DNA of 64,000 nt from an uncultured Lachnospiraceae bacterium (lineage in GTDB: Bacteria > Bacillota > Clostridia > Lachnospirales > Lachnospiraceae), in the NCBI GenBank assembly GCA_946182825.1, contig CAMGZH010000008.1:22448-86447 (forward strand). The letters are read 5' to 3'. The translations under genes were made by a program, and so were the position numbers. The notes beneath the pieces were generated by a model that saw nothing but the letters and a program-made list of their open reading frames with translations, was not told the origin of the DNA and did no database searches. Position 1 is the first letter of the stretch. Each line of letters begins with the position of its first letter. Shown here in pieces: positions 34,183 through 41,217 of this stretch.

Positions 34183-34970
34183 GACCGGCCTCCTTCCCCA
34201 AGCAGGAAGCTTCGCAGTATGATCTTAAACTCCTGTTGCTTTTCTATGAACGAGAAATGCCCTGCCCCTTTGATCACATAGAGCTGAGCGTCCTGTATCA
34301 TCTTCTCCATATCCTCTCCATCCCGAAGCGGCGTCGCAGTATCGTTCTCCCCCCAGATCAGATAGGTCTTCACCGAGATCTTCGGCAACAACGGGGACTG
34401 ATCTTCATTGACCGCTTTGGACATACACTGCTTCATCATCGGTGAACTTGCGCGATAATCTGCAGATCCCTGCTGGCTCTGCCAGATATCCACGGCATCC
34501 CCAAAAAGCCAGTAGACTGGTGCAAAATGCGCAATGGCCTTCATTCTCTTATACCGCGCCACTCTGCGTTTCTGCGCCGGTGTCTTCTCTCTCTGGATTC
34601 CGGCTCCATCGATCATGACCATCTCCTCGATTGTAAAAGGAAGGTCCTTCGGGTCCCTTGCCGCCATCCGGATCATCATACGACAGCCATAGCTGTGGCC
34701 GATCAGTGTTGCCTTCCCGATTTTCATCTCCTGCATAAAGGAAATGAACCAGTTGCAGAAATCTTCTACACTCCAGGGCTCCTTTGGTTCGTCACTGTCG
34801 GAAAAACCCGGAAGATTTAACTGAATCACCCGATAGGTATCAGAAAGATCTGCGGCAACGGTATCATACAATTTCATATCGGTTCCCCATCCCTGGAGAA
34901 TCACTGCTGTTTTAGGGCCTTCGCCCGTCTCTTTATATCGGATACTATATCCATTTACTATTTTTTCCAT
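34179..34970 (-). CDS. Alpha/beta hydrolase
   Basis: Cytoplasmic serine hydrolase fold, 263 residues, substrate unknown. Seen: the oxyanion region VILQGWGTDMKLYD, LNLPGFSDSD, the nucleophile elbow GHSYGCR (Ser near residue 102), an acid in LIWGENDTATP and the His in KGAGHFSFIE, so the triad is complete. The start at 34970 is preferred to an in-frame ATG at 35015 because a near-consensus promoter (-35 at 35001-35006, -10 at 34978-34983) lies between them and would start transcription almost at the 34970 ATG. No ribosome site precedes either. First gene of the hydrolase-murF-ddl-murI operon, overlapping murF. A link to cell-wall metabolism is inference from context. Confidence 0.85.
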   Translation of the reverse strand: MEKIVNGYSIRYKETGEGPKTAVILQGWGTDMKLYDTVAADLSDTYRVIQLNLPGFSDSDEPKEPWSVEDFCNWFISFMQEMKIGKATLIGHSYGCRMMIRMAARDPKDLPFTIEEMVMIDGAGIQREKTPAQKRRVARYKRMKAIAHFAPVYWLFGDAVDIWQSQQGSADYRASSPMMKQCMSKAVNEDQSPLLPKISVKTYLIWGENDTATPLRDGEDMEKMIQDAQLYVIKGAGHFSFIEKQQEFKIILRSFLLGEGGRS

Positions 34971-34977
34971 AGCGATT

Positions 34978-35006
34978 ATTGTAGCACAGAAAACCGGCTG
35001 TGTCAT
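34978..35006 (-). promoter_or_regulatory. Extended -10 promoter giving a probable leaderless mRNA
   Basis: ATGACA (35001-35006), 17-bp spacer, TACAAT (34978-34983) preceded by TGC, an extended -10. Only seven bases lie between the -10 box and the ATG at 34970, so transcription should begin at or next to the start codon. Confidence 0.78.
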
Positions 35007-35024
35007 ATCTTTCATTGTTACAGG

Positions 35025-35056
35025 AAAAAACTCCGTCGACCCTAAGGCCGGCGGAG
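35025..35056 (-). terminator. Terminator after the zinc-ribbon protein gene
   Basis: Stem CTCCGCCG/CGACGGAG (8 bp with one mismatch) with a 10-nt loop, followed on the minus strand by TTTTTT. It isolates the hydrolase-murF operon from the gene upstream. Confidence 0.85.
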
Positions 35057-35067
35057 CGGTTTAAAAA

Positions 35068-37221
35068 TCAATCCTCGGTATTTTCATCATCGAAATTGTA
35101 GTCGAGGGTGAGCGGCTTCATCAAGAAGTCAGCCTCAAACATGCCAAAGGACTGTACATCATCTGCGATCTTTCTGCCCTTCTTTTCATCGGTACAGCTG
35201 TATAGCTCGTCGTCATCGTTCCGGTAAAGGATCTCGCCGTCTTTTGAGATCTCTGCCATCTCAACATCATCATCGATATCCTTCTGATCTCCGTCGTTTA
35301 CCAGGATCAGGTCTGCCTCCGAAATGATCAGGTACTTGTTCTTACTGATTTTTTTGAAGGTGTTCTTGGTACTGATATCGCTTGCAATGGTCTCAACATC
35401 CTTTCCGTCATAGGAACAGAGATCACCCTTCTTGTCACTTCCAAGGTCATCAAGGAAATAGATTTTGCCATCTTCCCTGCTGCAGAAGTAACCGTCATGG
35501 GACAGCTCCTTGTCCTCCTGCAGTTCTGACTTCTTCAGATCATAAACGGTAAGAGCTGTCTTTTCATTGGCCTCCTCTGAGATCAGAGCCGTCTTATCCC
35601 AGGCCTCAACCTTTGCCTGATCGAAGACCACATCCAGGTCTTTTCCCTCTTTTCCGTTTATAGAGACCTTTGCCTTTACATCAGAAGATTCCTGGCTGTC
35701 CCGGTCGTTATCACCGTATTTTACCTTGTACTCCACCTCACTTGCGAAATGGATGTTTGAAAGTTTCTCCACTTTCTTGATAGAACCTGCACTAAAAGGC
35801 TTGTAAAGAGCAACCTTACCGTCCGCCTTTACATCCAGTACCTGATCGTTCACCTTGATACTGTCCCCATCGGTGTAGTAATACAACTCATAGTACGTGG
35901 TATCTTTCTTGTTCGCCTTTAAGGATGCACGAAGCTGATTGCGTCGCTCAACATCACGATAACGATCCTCCAGCTTCACAAACTTTTTCTTATTGAATCT
36001 GTAAAACTTTTTCTTGGTATCAGAATAAGCATAGTATGTGTCGTGATGTCCTATAAAGTAAAATACGTAGTAACCCTTTGTCTTATGGATCTGCTTTTTT
36101 ACTTCGCGGATCAGAGCCGGCTTGGTGAAATTGGTCTTTAACTTACTGAACTTCACCGGCTTCATGAAATCCTTCATCTCCGGCTTCTTTTCCTTCTGAT
36201 CCTCCTGCAGCTTGTCATCTTCCACATAGTCATACATGGAAACCGACTCTGTCTTGGGCTTTCCATACCAGATCTGCTCCCGGTCACCTCCGGTCGCAGT
36301 GAAAACCTTGATATCCTTTGCGATTTCCTTCGCCTCTCCCTTGCTGTCCGCAGAACAGATGGTCTCCTGATTTTCACCGTCCCGGTACTTTTTATAGATC
36401 GGGTGTTCCAGACCGTAGAACAGGATCTCCGATACGTGATGATCGATGGTCTTCTTATCCGGATCCCTTTCCAGCGTTGTCGTCTTAAGATCCATGTCGT
36501 TTTTATCTCCGCTGGTATAAAGTACCCGATCGTCATCATAATTTACGATCTGATCCACTTCATCATCGATCGCTTTGACATCCCTGCCATCGTAATACTT
36601 TAATTCCGTGCCATCCAGATAAAAGATCCTGTTTTTGTTGAGGGTGTAGATCAGTCCAACTCTGACTCCACCTTCGATCTTGTTGATCTTCTTCTCATTG
36701 TCTGAGCGTTCGCTCCTGATGGAAGATACCTTTACGCTGCACAGATCTCCACGTTCTCCGTCACTGTCAACGTCTTGATAAAAATAAAGTGTCTTTCCGT
36801 CCTTACTGATACTGTTGTAGGTATGGCTGTCCTCCGCCAGCTTGTTTTCCTTTGGGTTGTCCTTCTGGATCCCCCGGAACAGACTGATGTCTCCGTCATT
36901 ATATAAAACCACGGCATTATGACGCATCGGGTTTCGTGTCAAAAGATAGACCCCTCCAACGGCACAAAGAGCGACACAGGCTGCAACGGCTCCTGCAATT
37001 GCGATCACCTTGCCTTTTCCGCCCTTCCCCCGCTTGACATACTGCGGCGGAATTGCCTGCTGCGACTCTACCGCCTGCTGCGGAACCGGCTCCTGCTGTG
37101 GCTCTACCGCCTGCTGTGGTTCTACCGCCTTCGGTGCTTCACCAACGCCGGTCGGTTTTCCGCAGTAAGGACAAAACCTTACATGATCGTCCAACTTTTG
37201 TCCACAATAAATACAAAACAT
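35068..37221 (-). CDS. Zinc-ribbon, single-pass membrane protein with a propeller-like extracellular region
   Basis: Function not recognised. The N-terminus is a treble-clef/zinc-ribbon (CIYCG...CPYCG, two CxxC pairs within residues 3-21), then a Pro/Gln repeat linker (VEPQQ, repeated), a basic stop KRGKGGKGK and one transmembrane segment (about 72-95). The remaining about 620 residues are extracellular, rich in Asp/Lys, with recurring short strands such as SKDGKTLYFYQD, RIFYLDGTELKYYDG, DDDRVLYTSG, GKIYFLDDLGSDKKGDLCSYDG, reminiscent of TolB/WD-type beta-propeller blades. Two starts each have a ribosome site: ATG 37221 (GGAGGAG) and ATG 37245 (AGGAGAG), in frame; 37221 puts the ribbon at the very N-terminus as in related proteins. 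Possibly an envelope-stress or sensing protein (inference). Confidence 0.8.
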   Translation of the reverse strand: MFCIYCGQKLDDHVRFCPYCGKPTGVGEAPKAVEPQQAVEPQQEPVPQQAVESQQAIPPQYVKRGKGGKGKVIAIAGAVAACVALCAVGGVYLLTRNPMRHNAVVLYNDGDISLFRGIQKDNPKENKLAEDSHTYNSISKDGKTLYFYQDVDSDGERGDLCSVKVSSIRSERSDNEKKINKIEGGVRVGLIYTLNKNRIFYLDGTELKYYDGRDVKAIDDEVDQIVNYDDDRVLYTSGDKNDMDLKTTTLERDPDKKTIDHHVSEILFYGLEHPIYKKYRDGENQETICSADSKGEAKEIAKDIKVFTATGGDREQIWYGKPKTESVSMYDYVEDDKLQEDQKEKKPEMKDFMKPVKFSKLKTNFTKPALIREVKKQIHKTKGYYVFYFIGHHDTYYAYSDTKKKFYRFNKKKFVKLEDRYRDVERRNQLRASLKANKKDTTYYELYYYTDGDSIKVNDQVLDVKADGKVALYKPFSAGSIKKVEKLSNIHFASEVEYKVKYGDNDRDSQESSDVKAKVSINGKEGKDLDVVFDQAKVEAWDKTALISEEANEKTALTVYDLKKSELQEDKELSHDGYFCSREDGKIYFLDDLGSDKKGDLCSYDGKDVETIASDISTKNTFKKISKNKYLIISEADLILVNDGDQKDIDDDVEMAEISKDGEILYRNDDDELYSCTDEKKGRKIADDVQSFGMFEADFLMKPLTLDYNFDDENTED

Positions 37222-37289
37222 GAACTCCTCCTTACGTAATTCCATTTATACTCTCCTGTTGACGAGCGCAATTTGCGCACATCTGTTCC

Positions 37290-37318
37290 ATTCTATAACT
37301 TTTCCCCTGTTCTCTCAA
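37290..37318 (-). promoter_or_regulatory. Candidate promoter of the zinc-ribbon gene
   Basis: TTGAGA (37313-37318), 17 bp, TAGAAT (37290-37295) on the minus strand. A 13-bp palindrome GCGCAA-T-TTGCGC-like (37267-37279) follows near the expected transcript start and could be an operator. Confidence 0.5.
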
Positions 37319-37329
37319 GTACATATGCC

Positions 37330-37358
37330 TTGTCCTTCTAGAATTTCTCGCTTATAAT
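37330..37358 (+). promoter_or_regulatory. Promoter of the ArsR-type regulator gene
   Basis: TTGTCC (37330-37335), 17 bp, consensus TATAAT (37353-37358). About 12 bp downstream is the inverted repeat CATAG-AAT-CTATG (37371-37383), a possible autoregulatory operator, and further on GTCTC/GAGAC. The leader is about 92 nt. Confidence 0.72.
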
Positions 37359-37456
37359 ATTCATACATTGCATAGAATCTATGTCAGCTTCACTAACACT
37401 AATTCTACGCTGGGTCTCATGGAACGAGACTTGAATTATGTATATGGAGGATCATC

Positions 37457-37825
37457 ATGGGGAATACTTCTTTTCCACATCATCATAATGACAACGACGT
37501 TGATCTAATGCATCATGTCCCGGGAACCGAAACGGTCACTGCTGTTTCTGAAGCGATGAAGCAGCTGGGCGATCCTACCCGGCTCCGGATCTTCTGGTTC
37601 CTTTGTCATACAGAGGAGTGTGTGATCGACATTGCAGCTGCAGTGGAGATGTCAAGCCCTGCCGTTTCTCATCATCTTCGTTTGTTAAAGTCCGCAGGCC
37701 TTATCACTTCCAGACGCTCCGGTAAGGAAATGTTCTACCGGGCTGCCGACACAGAACTGGTTCGTTCCCTGCACTATTTCATTGAGAAGATCGCTATGAT
37801 CCATTGTCCCGGTGATGATAAATAA
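37457..37825 (+). CDS. ArsR/SmtB family metal-responsive-type repressor
   Basis: Small winged-helix DNA-binding protein of 122 residues. The family core is clear: AMKQLGDPTRLRIFWFL, CVIDIAAAVEMSSPAVSHHLRLLKSAGL recognition region, ITSRRSGKEMFYRA wing. Possible metal ligands are a His-rich head (PHHHNDNDVDLMHH), one Cys at the start of helix 3 (EECVID), and DTELVRSLHYF...IHCPGDD at the C-terminal helix 5. The pattern is closest to the helix-5 (zinc/nickel/cobalt) sensors rather than the two-Cys arsenic type, but this is inference. ATG with GGAGG upstream. No transporter or metal gene is adjacent on its strand; the divergent zinc-ribbon gene 235 bp away is the only near candidate target. Confidence 0.88.
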   Translation: MGNTSFPHHHNDNDVDLMHHVPGTETVTAVSEAMKQLGDPTRLRIFWFLCHTEECVIDIAAAVEMSSPAVSHHLRLLKSAGLITSRRSGKEMFYRAADTELVRSLHYFIEKIAMIHCPGDDK

Positions 37826-37861
37826 AAAGGTCAGCCACAGGATCCTCTATCCCGGGCTGAC
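37824..37861 (-). terminator. Terminator after the DUF1667 gene (convergent with the ArsR gene)
   Basis: Stem GTCAGCC/GGCTGAC (37830-37836 and 37855-37861) with an 18-nt loop, followed on the minus strand by CTTTTT. The + strand side lacks a T-run, so it mainly ends the glycerol dehydrogenase operon. Confidence 0.65.
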
Positions 37862-37929
37862 ACTTATATAAAGTCTCTTCATTTGCAGTCACACAACCAG
37901 ACTCCCCAAACAGAACAGGGAAGTTTATA

Positions 37930-38295
37930 TCACGCTACCGGAAGGTCTCTGGTAGCAACAATATCCACGCCGGTTCCGCAAACATTTTCCAGAAGAACAT
38001 CACCGATCTTAATCGGTGCCGCCACTTCCACCTTCGCCAGTTCCCGGCAGCAGTCAAAAATTTTTCCCTTTGGTATATCCGATGCGGTCTTACAGGAGAC
38101 CACCGGTTCCGTTCCACCTGTCACACGAACCGTGCTTGTTACGATCCTGGTAGGATCCACCACTTCTTTACGCGCATAGATCTCTCCCCTCTTACAGGTG
38201 TTTCCCGTTACCGTTTTTACTTCTCCCTGATCTATGGTTACGGTCACCTGGCATCCCATCGGACAACCGATACAGGTCAACTGTCTTTCTTCCAT
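37930..38295 (-). CDS. DUF1667 protein, third component of a glycerol-3-phosphate dehydrogenase set
   Basis: The 121-residue protein begins with a cysteine cluster, TCIGCPMGCQVTV then NTCKRGEIYA, typical of DUF1667, a small domain that often follows GlpA- and GlpB-like flavoproteins in anaerobes and may hold an iron-sulfur cluster or zinc. Two further Cys lie in FDCCREL. The C-terminal half (EVAAPIKIGDVLLENVCGTGVDIVATRDLP) is the conserved family end. ATG with GGAGG eight bases upstream, inside the stop region of the preceding gene, so production is likely coupled. Biochemical role undetermined; electron transfer from the dehydrogenase is inference from context. Confidence 0.9.
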   Translation of the reverse strand: MEERQLTCIGCPMGCQVTVTIDQGEVKTVTGNTCKRGEIYARKEVVDPTRIVTSTVRVTGGTEPVVSCKTASDIPKGKIFDCCRELAKVEVAAPIKIGDVLLENVCGTGVDIVATRDLPVA

Positions 38296-38298
38296 GAC

Positions 38299-39561
38299 TT
38301 ATGCCTCCTTCTCGATCCGGATCGTTATTTCCCCGATCTTGGCATCTGCAAGATCTTCCTTTTTCAAGATCACCTGCTCCATCTCTCCCGGAGCAAATAC
38401 CTTCTTCCTGCGACGGCTGATCTCACGACCGTCAATACAGGTCACCACAGCGCTGTCCCGGTATACATCCCCTACCCGGAAACGCACCGTAACGGTATCC
38501 TGCATCTCCTCCGGCCGGATGGTGGAGGGAACAGTATATCTGACGCCATCGATTCCCCGTACCGGCACGGTTCTGACATCCGTCTTTTCCCCCTGACGGA
38601 TATAACGTGCCGCGTAGGCTCCCGCATTGGCCGCCTCCTGGGATACAAAGTCCACAAGGTCATGCACATGAAGTACATTGCCACAGGCAAAGATACCTTC
38701 CACACTGGTCTCAAGCGCATCGTTTACCACCGGACCACTGGTCACCGGATTCAGTGTTACCCCACTGCCCTTTGACAGTTCGTTCTCCGGGATCAGTCCA
38801 CAGGATAAAAGCAGGGTATCGCACTCGTACCGCTCCTCGGTTCCCGGAATCGGACGACGATCCGGTCCCACCTTCGCAATGGTAACAGCCTCTACCCGTT
38901 CTTTTCCTTCGATGTTTACCACCGTATGGGACAGTTTCAGCGGAATGTCAAAATCCTGCAGGCACTGCACAATGTTTCGCTTCAGGCCACCAGAATACGG
39001 CATCAGTTCCGCTACCACCTCGACCTTGGCCCCCTCTAAAGTCATACGACGGGCCATGATCAGTCCGATATCACCTGATCCAAGGATCACAACCTTTTTT
39101 CCCGGCATCTGACCTTCCATATTTACGAGCCGCTGGGCTGTTCCCGCCGAAAAGATACCGGCCGGACGATAGCCCGGAATATTCAGCGCACCCCGGCTTC
39201 TTTCTCTGCAGCCCATGGCAAGGATCACAGCCTTTGCCGGAATGGTAAACATGCCATCCGTTGCATTCATGGCTGTCACCACCTTCTCCGGGCTGATATC
39301 CATTACCATGGTATTCATCTTATAGTCGATCCCCCGCTCCAAGACCTGCTGAATAAAACGGCTGGCATATTCCGGACCTGTCAGTTCCTCTTTGAATGTA
39401 TGCAGTCCAAAACCGTTGTGAATGCACTGATTTAAGATACCACCAAGTTTATTGTCCCTCTCAAGGATCAGAATATCATCTATTCCGTTATCTCTTGCGG
39501 CAACAGCTGCAGCAAGGCCTGCCGGACCGCCTCCCACAATGACCAGATCATAATGTTTCAT
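38299..39561 (-). CDS. FAD/NAD(P)-dependent oxidoreductase, second subunit of the glycerol-3-phosphate dehydrogenase set
   Basis: Soluble flavoprotein of the pyridine-nucleotide-disulfide family, 420 residues. FAD motif DLVIVGGGPAGLAAAVAA at the N-terminus, LERDNKLGGILNQCIHNGFG, a NAD(P) motif VVILGSGDIGLIMARRM in the middle, and the second FAD motif EGIFACGNVLHVHDLVD. The ATG at 39561 is preferred over a GTG three bases upstream because AGGAGGG lies at the right distance. It probably takes electrons from the GlpA-like subunit and passes them to NAD(P) or another carrier. It sits between the GlpA-like and DUF1667 genes with gaps of 12 and 3 bp. Confidence 0.9.
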   Translation of the reverse strand: MKHYDLVIVGGGPAGLAAAVAARDNGIDDILILERDNKLGGILNQCIHNGFGLHTFKEELTGPEYASRFIQQVLERGIDYKMNTMVMDISPEKVVTAMNATDGMFTIPAKAVILAMGCRERSRGALNIPGYRPAGIFSAGTAQRLVNMEGQMPGKKVVILGSGDIGLIMARRMTLEGAKVEVVAELMPYSGGLKRNIVQCLQDFDIPLKLSHTVVNIEGKERVEAVTIAKVGPDRRPIPGTEERYECDTLLLSCGLIPENELSKGSGVTLNPVTSGPVVNDALETSVEGIFACGNVLHVHDLVDFVSQEAANAGAYAARYIRQGEKTDVRTVPVRGIDGVRYTVPSTIRPEEMQDTVTVRFRVGDVYRDSAVVTCIDGREISRRRKKVFAPGEMEQVILKKEDLADAKIGEITIRIEKEA

Positions 39562-39573
39562 CACGTACCCTCC

Positions 39574-41040
39574 TTAGATCTCTTTGTTCTGTCCGTATAC
39601 CAGGACTCCTTTGCCACCGTTTTTGGTGACTTCATAAGGAGACAATCCCGCATGTTTTTCCAGAAGTTCCATGACCCTCGGGGAACAGAAGCCCGCCTGA
39701 CATCTTCCCATGCCTGCTCTTGTTCTTCTCTTGACACCGTCTAGGGATCTTGCACCGAGCGTTCTTGTGATCGCATCCACGATCTCTCCCTCCGTTACAT
39801 TCTCACAGCGACAGATGATCTGTCCGTATGCCGGCTGCTTCCTGATCAGAGCATTTCGCTCTTCCAGAGACAGCGCGGAAGGATTTAAGATCCCCTTCCG
39901 CTTTCCTTCGAAGGAAGGATTCTTCTCAAGTCCCAGCTTCTCTCCAATCTCTGTTGCCAGGGCAACACCAATGGCAGGCGCAGAAGACAGTCCCGGAGAT
40001 TCGATGCCCGCCGCATTATAGAAATTTTTGGCATCCTCTGCTTCCCCGATCACAAAATCATTTCCATCCTCATGAGCACGCAGTCCGGCAAAGGAAGTGA
40101 TGACCTGACGAAGAGGAACGTTCCGGACAGAGCGGGCGGACATGGCCCCCAGGCTTTCCAGACCTTCTCCTGTTGTATTGGTTCCCTCCTTGTCATCTAC
40201 ATCCTCCGCTGTAGGACCCACCAGCAGGTTTCCGTGAACCGTCGGCGTTACAAGCACGCCTTTTCCCATCTTCGTCGGAAGCTGGAAAACCGTATGACTG
40301 ACATGATCTCCCACTGCCTTGTCCAAAAGCTCGTACTGTCCTCTCCGAGGTGTGATATGAAGCTTTCTTTCGGAGACCATATTGTTGATCACATCGGCAT
40401 AGACCCCGGCTGCATTGACCACAGCCCGTGCCTGAAGAACCTCTCCTGCGATCTGAGAACCGGTGCTGTTCTCCTTTGCCTTTGTCTTGATCTCATAATG
40501 GTCGCCGACGCGCTCCACCTGATCCACTTCGGTATTCATAAAAAAGGAGATACCGTTGTCCGCCGCATTTTCTGCAAACGCAATGGTCATCTGGAAGGGA
40601 CAGCAGATCGCTCCGGTGGGTGCATAGAGCGCGCAGGTAACATCCTCTGACAGGTTCGGCTCCATTGTTTCAAGCTCTTCCTTTTCCAGAATGCGCAGTC
40701 CTTCCACTCCGTTTTCTCTGCCCTGCAAAAGCAGACCTTCAAGGCTGTTGCGGTCCTGATCCTTTGTGCAGACCACAAGGGATCCATTCTTCTTATACGG
40801 AAAATCCAGTTCTTCGGAAAGCTTCTCCATCATCTTAGAGCCTTCCACGTTATACTTTGCCTTCAGACTTCCCGGATGAGCATCAAAGCCGGCATGAACA
40901 ATGGCACTGTTGGCCTTGCTTGTTCCACTACACACATCCTCTTCCCGCTCGATCACACAGGCCTTTACCCGGTATCTTGCCAATTCTCTGGCAATTGCGC
41001 TTCCGACAACTCCTGCGCCGATGATCGCTACATCATACAT
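39574..41040 (-). CDS. GlpA-like glycerol-3-phosphate dehydrogenase, FAD subunit with [2Fe-2S]-type C-terminal domain
   Basis: Oxidises glycerol-3-phosphate to dihydroxyacetone phosphate. The protein (488 residues) has the DAO-family FAD site YDVAIIGAGVVGSAIARELA, GTSKANSAIVHAGFDAHPGS, and substrate-side VVNAAGVYAD and SFAGLRAHEDGNDFVI; after about residue 405 comes a BFD-like domain with four cysteines in CRCENVTEG and GMGRCQAGFCSP. The start at 41040 is supported by AGGAGGG and the immediate FAD motif; an upstream ATG lacks homology. It is the first gene of the three-gene operon. A promoter and a strong hairpin terminator lie in the leader, suggesting antitermination by GlpP. Confidence 0.92.
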   Translation of the reverse strand: MYDVAIIGAGVVGSAIARELARYRVKACVIEREEDVCSGTSKANSAIVHAGFDAHPGSLKAKYNVEGSKMMEKLSEELDFPYKKNGSLVVCTKDQDRNSLEGLLLQGRENGVEGLRILEKEELETMEPNLSEDVTCALYAPTGAICCPFQMTIAFAENAADNGISFFMNTEVDQVERVGDHYEIKTKAKENSTGSQIAGEVLQARAVVNAAGVYADVINNMVSERKLHITPRRGQYELLDKAVGDHVSHTVFQLPTKMGKGVLVTPTVHGNLLVGPTAEDVDDKEGTNTTGEGLESLGAMSARSVRNVPLRQVITSFAGLRAHEDGNDFVIGEAEDAKNFYNAAGIESPGLSSAPAIGVALATEIGEKLGLEKNPSFEGKRKGILNPSALSLEERNALIRKQPAYGQIICRCENVTEGEIVDAITRTLGARSLDGVKRRTRAGMGRCQAGFCSPRVMELLEKHAGLSPYEVTKNGGKGVLVYGQNKEI

Positions 41041-41067
41041 GTTCCACCCTCCTGTGATTCTTCTATG

Positions 41068-41117
41068 CAAAAATGAGCAAGGCAAACAGACGGATCGCTC
41101 CGTTGTTACCTTGCTCA
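41068..41117 (-). terminator. Terminator hairpin in the glycerol dehydrogenase leader (likely GlpP-controlled attenuator)
   Basis: A perfect 9-bp stem TGAGCAAGG/CCTTGCTCA (41074-41082 and 41109-41117) encloses an inner ACGGA/TCCGT hairpin, followed on the minus strand by TTTTTGC. It lies 28 bp before the GlpA-like start codon and just downstream of a promoter. It may also end transcripts coming from the SbcC-like gene. Confidence 0.8.
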
Positions 41118-41145
41118 CTTCTCATGGTTTATTTATTTCTTACTT

Positions 41146-41175
41146 ATCATAACACCCACCGCGACCCGGGCGCAA
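41146..41175 (-). promoter_or_regulatory. Candidate promoter of the glycerol dehydrogenase operon
   Basis: TTGCGC (41170-41175), 18 bp, TATGAT (41146-41151) on the minus strand. Transcripts starting near 41139 would pass through the terminator hairpin before reaching the coding region. Confidence 0.5.
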
Positions 41176-41217
41176 CCTGAATTCATTTATAAAATATGCA
41201 AATTCAACTATCTTTTG

